Part shown: positions 6,278 through 6,548 of the stretch, piece after piece
How positions within the stretch are numbered: the first letter of the stretch is position 1
Layout: every line of letters begins with the position of its first letter
Assembly (NCBI GenBank): GCA_015489145.1
Contig: WGAH01000075.1
Span: 1-6,548, forward strand
From: Deltaproteobacteria bacterium
GTDB taxonomy: Bacteria; Myxococcota_A; UBA796; UBA2385
DNA length: 6,548 bases
Reading direction: 5' to 3'
The notes under the pieces: generated by a model
Databases searched by the model: none
What the model saw: the letters and a program-made list of their open reading frames with translations, nothing else
What the model was told of the DNA's origin: nothing
Program-made: the position numbers and the translations under genes

Positions 6278-6548
6278 TGCTCCACGAGGAGCAGCGCGTG
6301 AGCGTGCACATGGGCATCTGCACCCCGCCGTGGCTGTTGCTGCCCTTCACCGGCGACATCGGCCTGCCCGGCACCGACCTGCCCGCCTACCCGGGCACGG
6401 TGCTGTTCCTGCTCGCCGTGGCCGGCGCCGTCGTCGCCCGGCGGGCGCGCGGCTGGCTGCTCCTCGCCCTCGCCCTCCTCGTCCTGTCGCTCGGGCCCTT
6501 CCTCGTGTGGACCAACGACCCGGGGGCTCTCGTTGCCGACCCGCCGCG
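6167..6548. repeat. Perfect inverted repeat at the right end: 111-bp arms, 160-bp spacer
   Basis: Arm 6167-6277 is the exact reverse complement of 6438-6548, compared base by base. Pairing fails at 6278/6437. The spacer is 6278-6437. The inner 7 bases (CCGCCGG against CCGGCGG) may be a short natural inverted repeat where the strand folded. As at the left end, the repeat lies inside one gene and the contig stops exactly after 111 bp of reverse-complement overlap. Confidence 0.97.
6280..6548 (+). CDS. Fold-back fragment carrying the upstream part of the GT-C-like membrane protein
   Basis: In the frame of codon 6301-6303 the + strand reads HEEQRVSVHMGICTPPW, then LLLPFTGDIGLPGTDLPAYP, a new helix GTVLFLLAVAGAVVA, and then RRARGWLLLALALLVLSLGP. 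The last part equals the start of the genuine minus-strand coding. Bases 6438-6548 duplicate 6277-6167 in reverse complement. Bases 6278-6437 are the single copy of the native sequence just upstream of the minus-strand portion. Joined, the two pieces add about 50 residues, one membrane helix and an extracytoplasmic loop. No start codon for the full protein is present. This is not a separate gene. Confidence 0.65.

Noticed and set aside
6278..6309. ATG at 6309 as the start of the membrane protein
   Set aside because: It lies in the spacer of the right fold-back. The native upstream sequence is read on the opposite strand, and the segment MHAHALLLVEH has no natural link to the following helix.
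1..6548. A linear replicon with covalently closed hairpin ends
   Set aside because: Hairpin telomeres have little or no single-copy loop and do not cut through conserved genes. Here the spacers carry the continuation of the interrupted genes, and both arms are exactly 111 bp, which fits an assembly artefact.

Overview
The window is a high-GC stretch (clearly above 70% G+C by eye) of bacterial DNA. It looks like one complete contig from a metagenome or single-cell assembly. The best taxonomic hint is the lipoprotein at 2279-3874, which joins a MopE-type Asp/Cys metal-binding motif to seven Asp-rich FG-GAP repeats. That architecture is common in Myxococcota and related former Deltaproteobacteria. 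A heme A synthase points to aerobic respiration with an aa3-type oxidase. The lineage is an inference from gene content only.

Layout from left to right. A zinc-ribbon thioredoxin 2 gene (trxC) reads leftward from 464 and runs off the left end. A 133-bp divergent intergenic region separates it from heme A synthase (ctaA, 598-1545, +). A family 2 glycosyltransferase (1542-2225, +) is translationally coupled to ctaA. Facing this pair is a leftward group: the C-terminal part of a polytopic GT-C-like membrane protein (about 5383-6277), a calcineurin-like metallophosphoesterase (4075-5325) and the FG-GAP/MopE lipoprotein (2279-3874). The convergent junction at 2226-2278 holds only weak hairpins.

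Both ends are fold-backs. Bases 1-111 are the exact reverse complement of 143-253, and bases 6438-6548 are the exact reverse complement of 6167-6277. Both arms are exactly 111 bp although the spacers differ (31 and 160 bp). In each case the spacer read on the + strand continues the protein whose main body lies on the minus strand. The simplest reading is that fold-back chimeric reads closed each end, and the assembler stopped when a fixed-length word (k about 111) recurred in reverse complement. The true trxC and membrane-protein sequences can be partly rebuilt by reading through the spacers. The apparent minus-strand start at 6309 and the minus-strand trxC tail below 143 are not real.

Functionally the window holds ordinary chromosomal genes: cytoplasmic redox (trxC), heme A biosynthesis (ctaA), probable glycan or lipid-linked sugar transfer (GT2 and the GT-C-like protein), a phosphoesterase with an unusual first metal motif, and a surface lipoprotein. 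I see no defence system, mobile element, CRISPR array, tRNA or rRNA, and no convincing undescribed multi-gene system.
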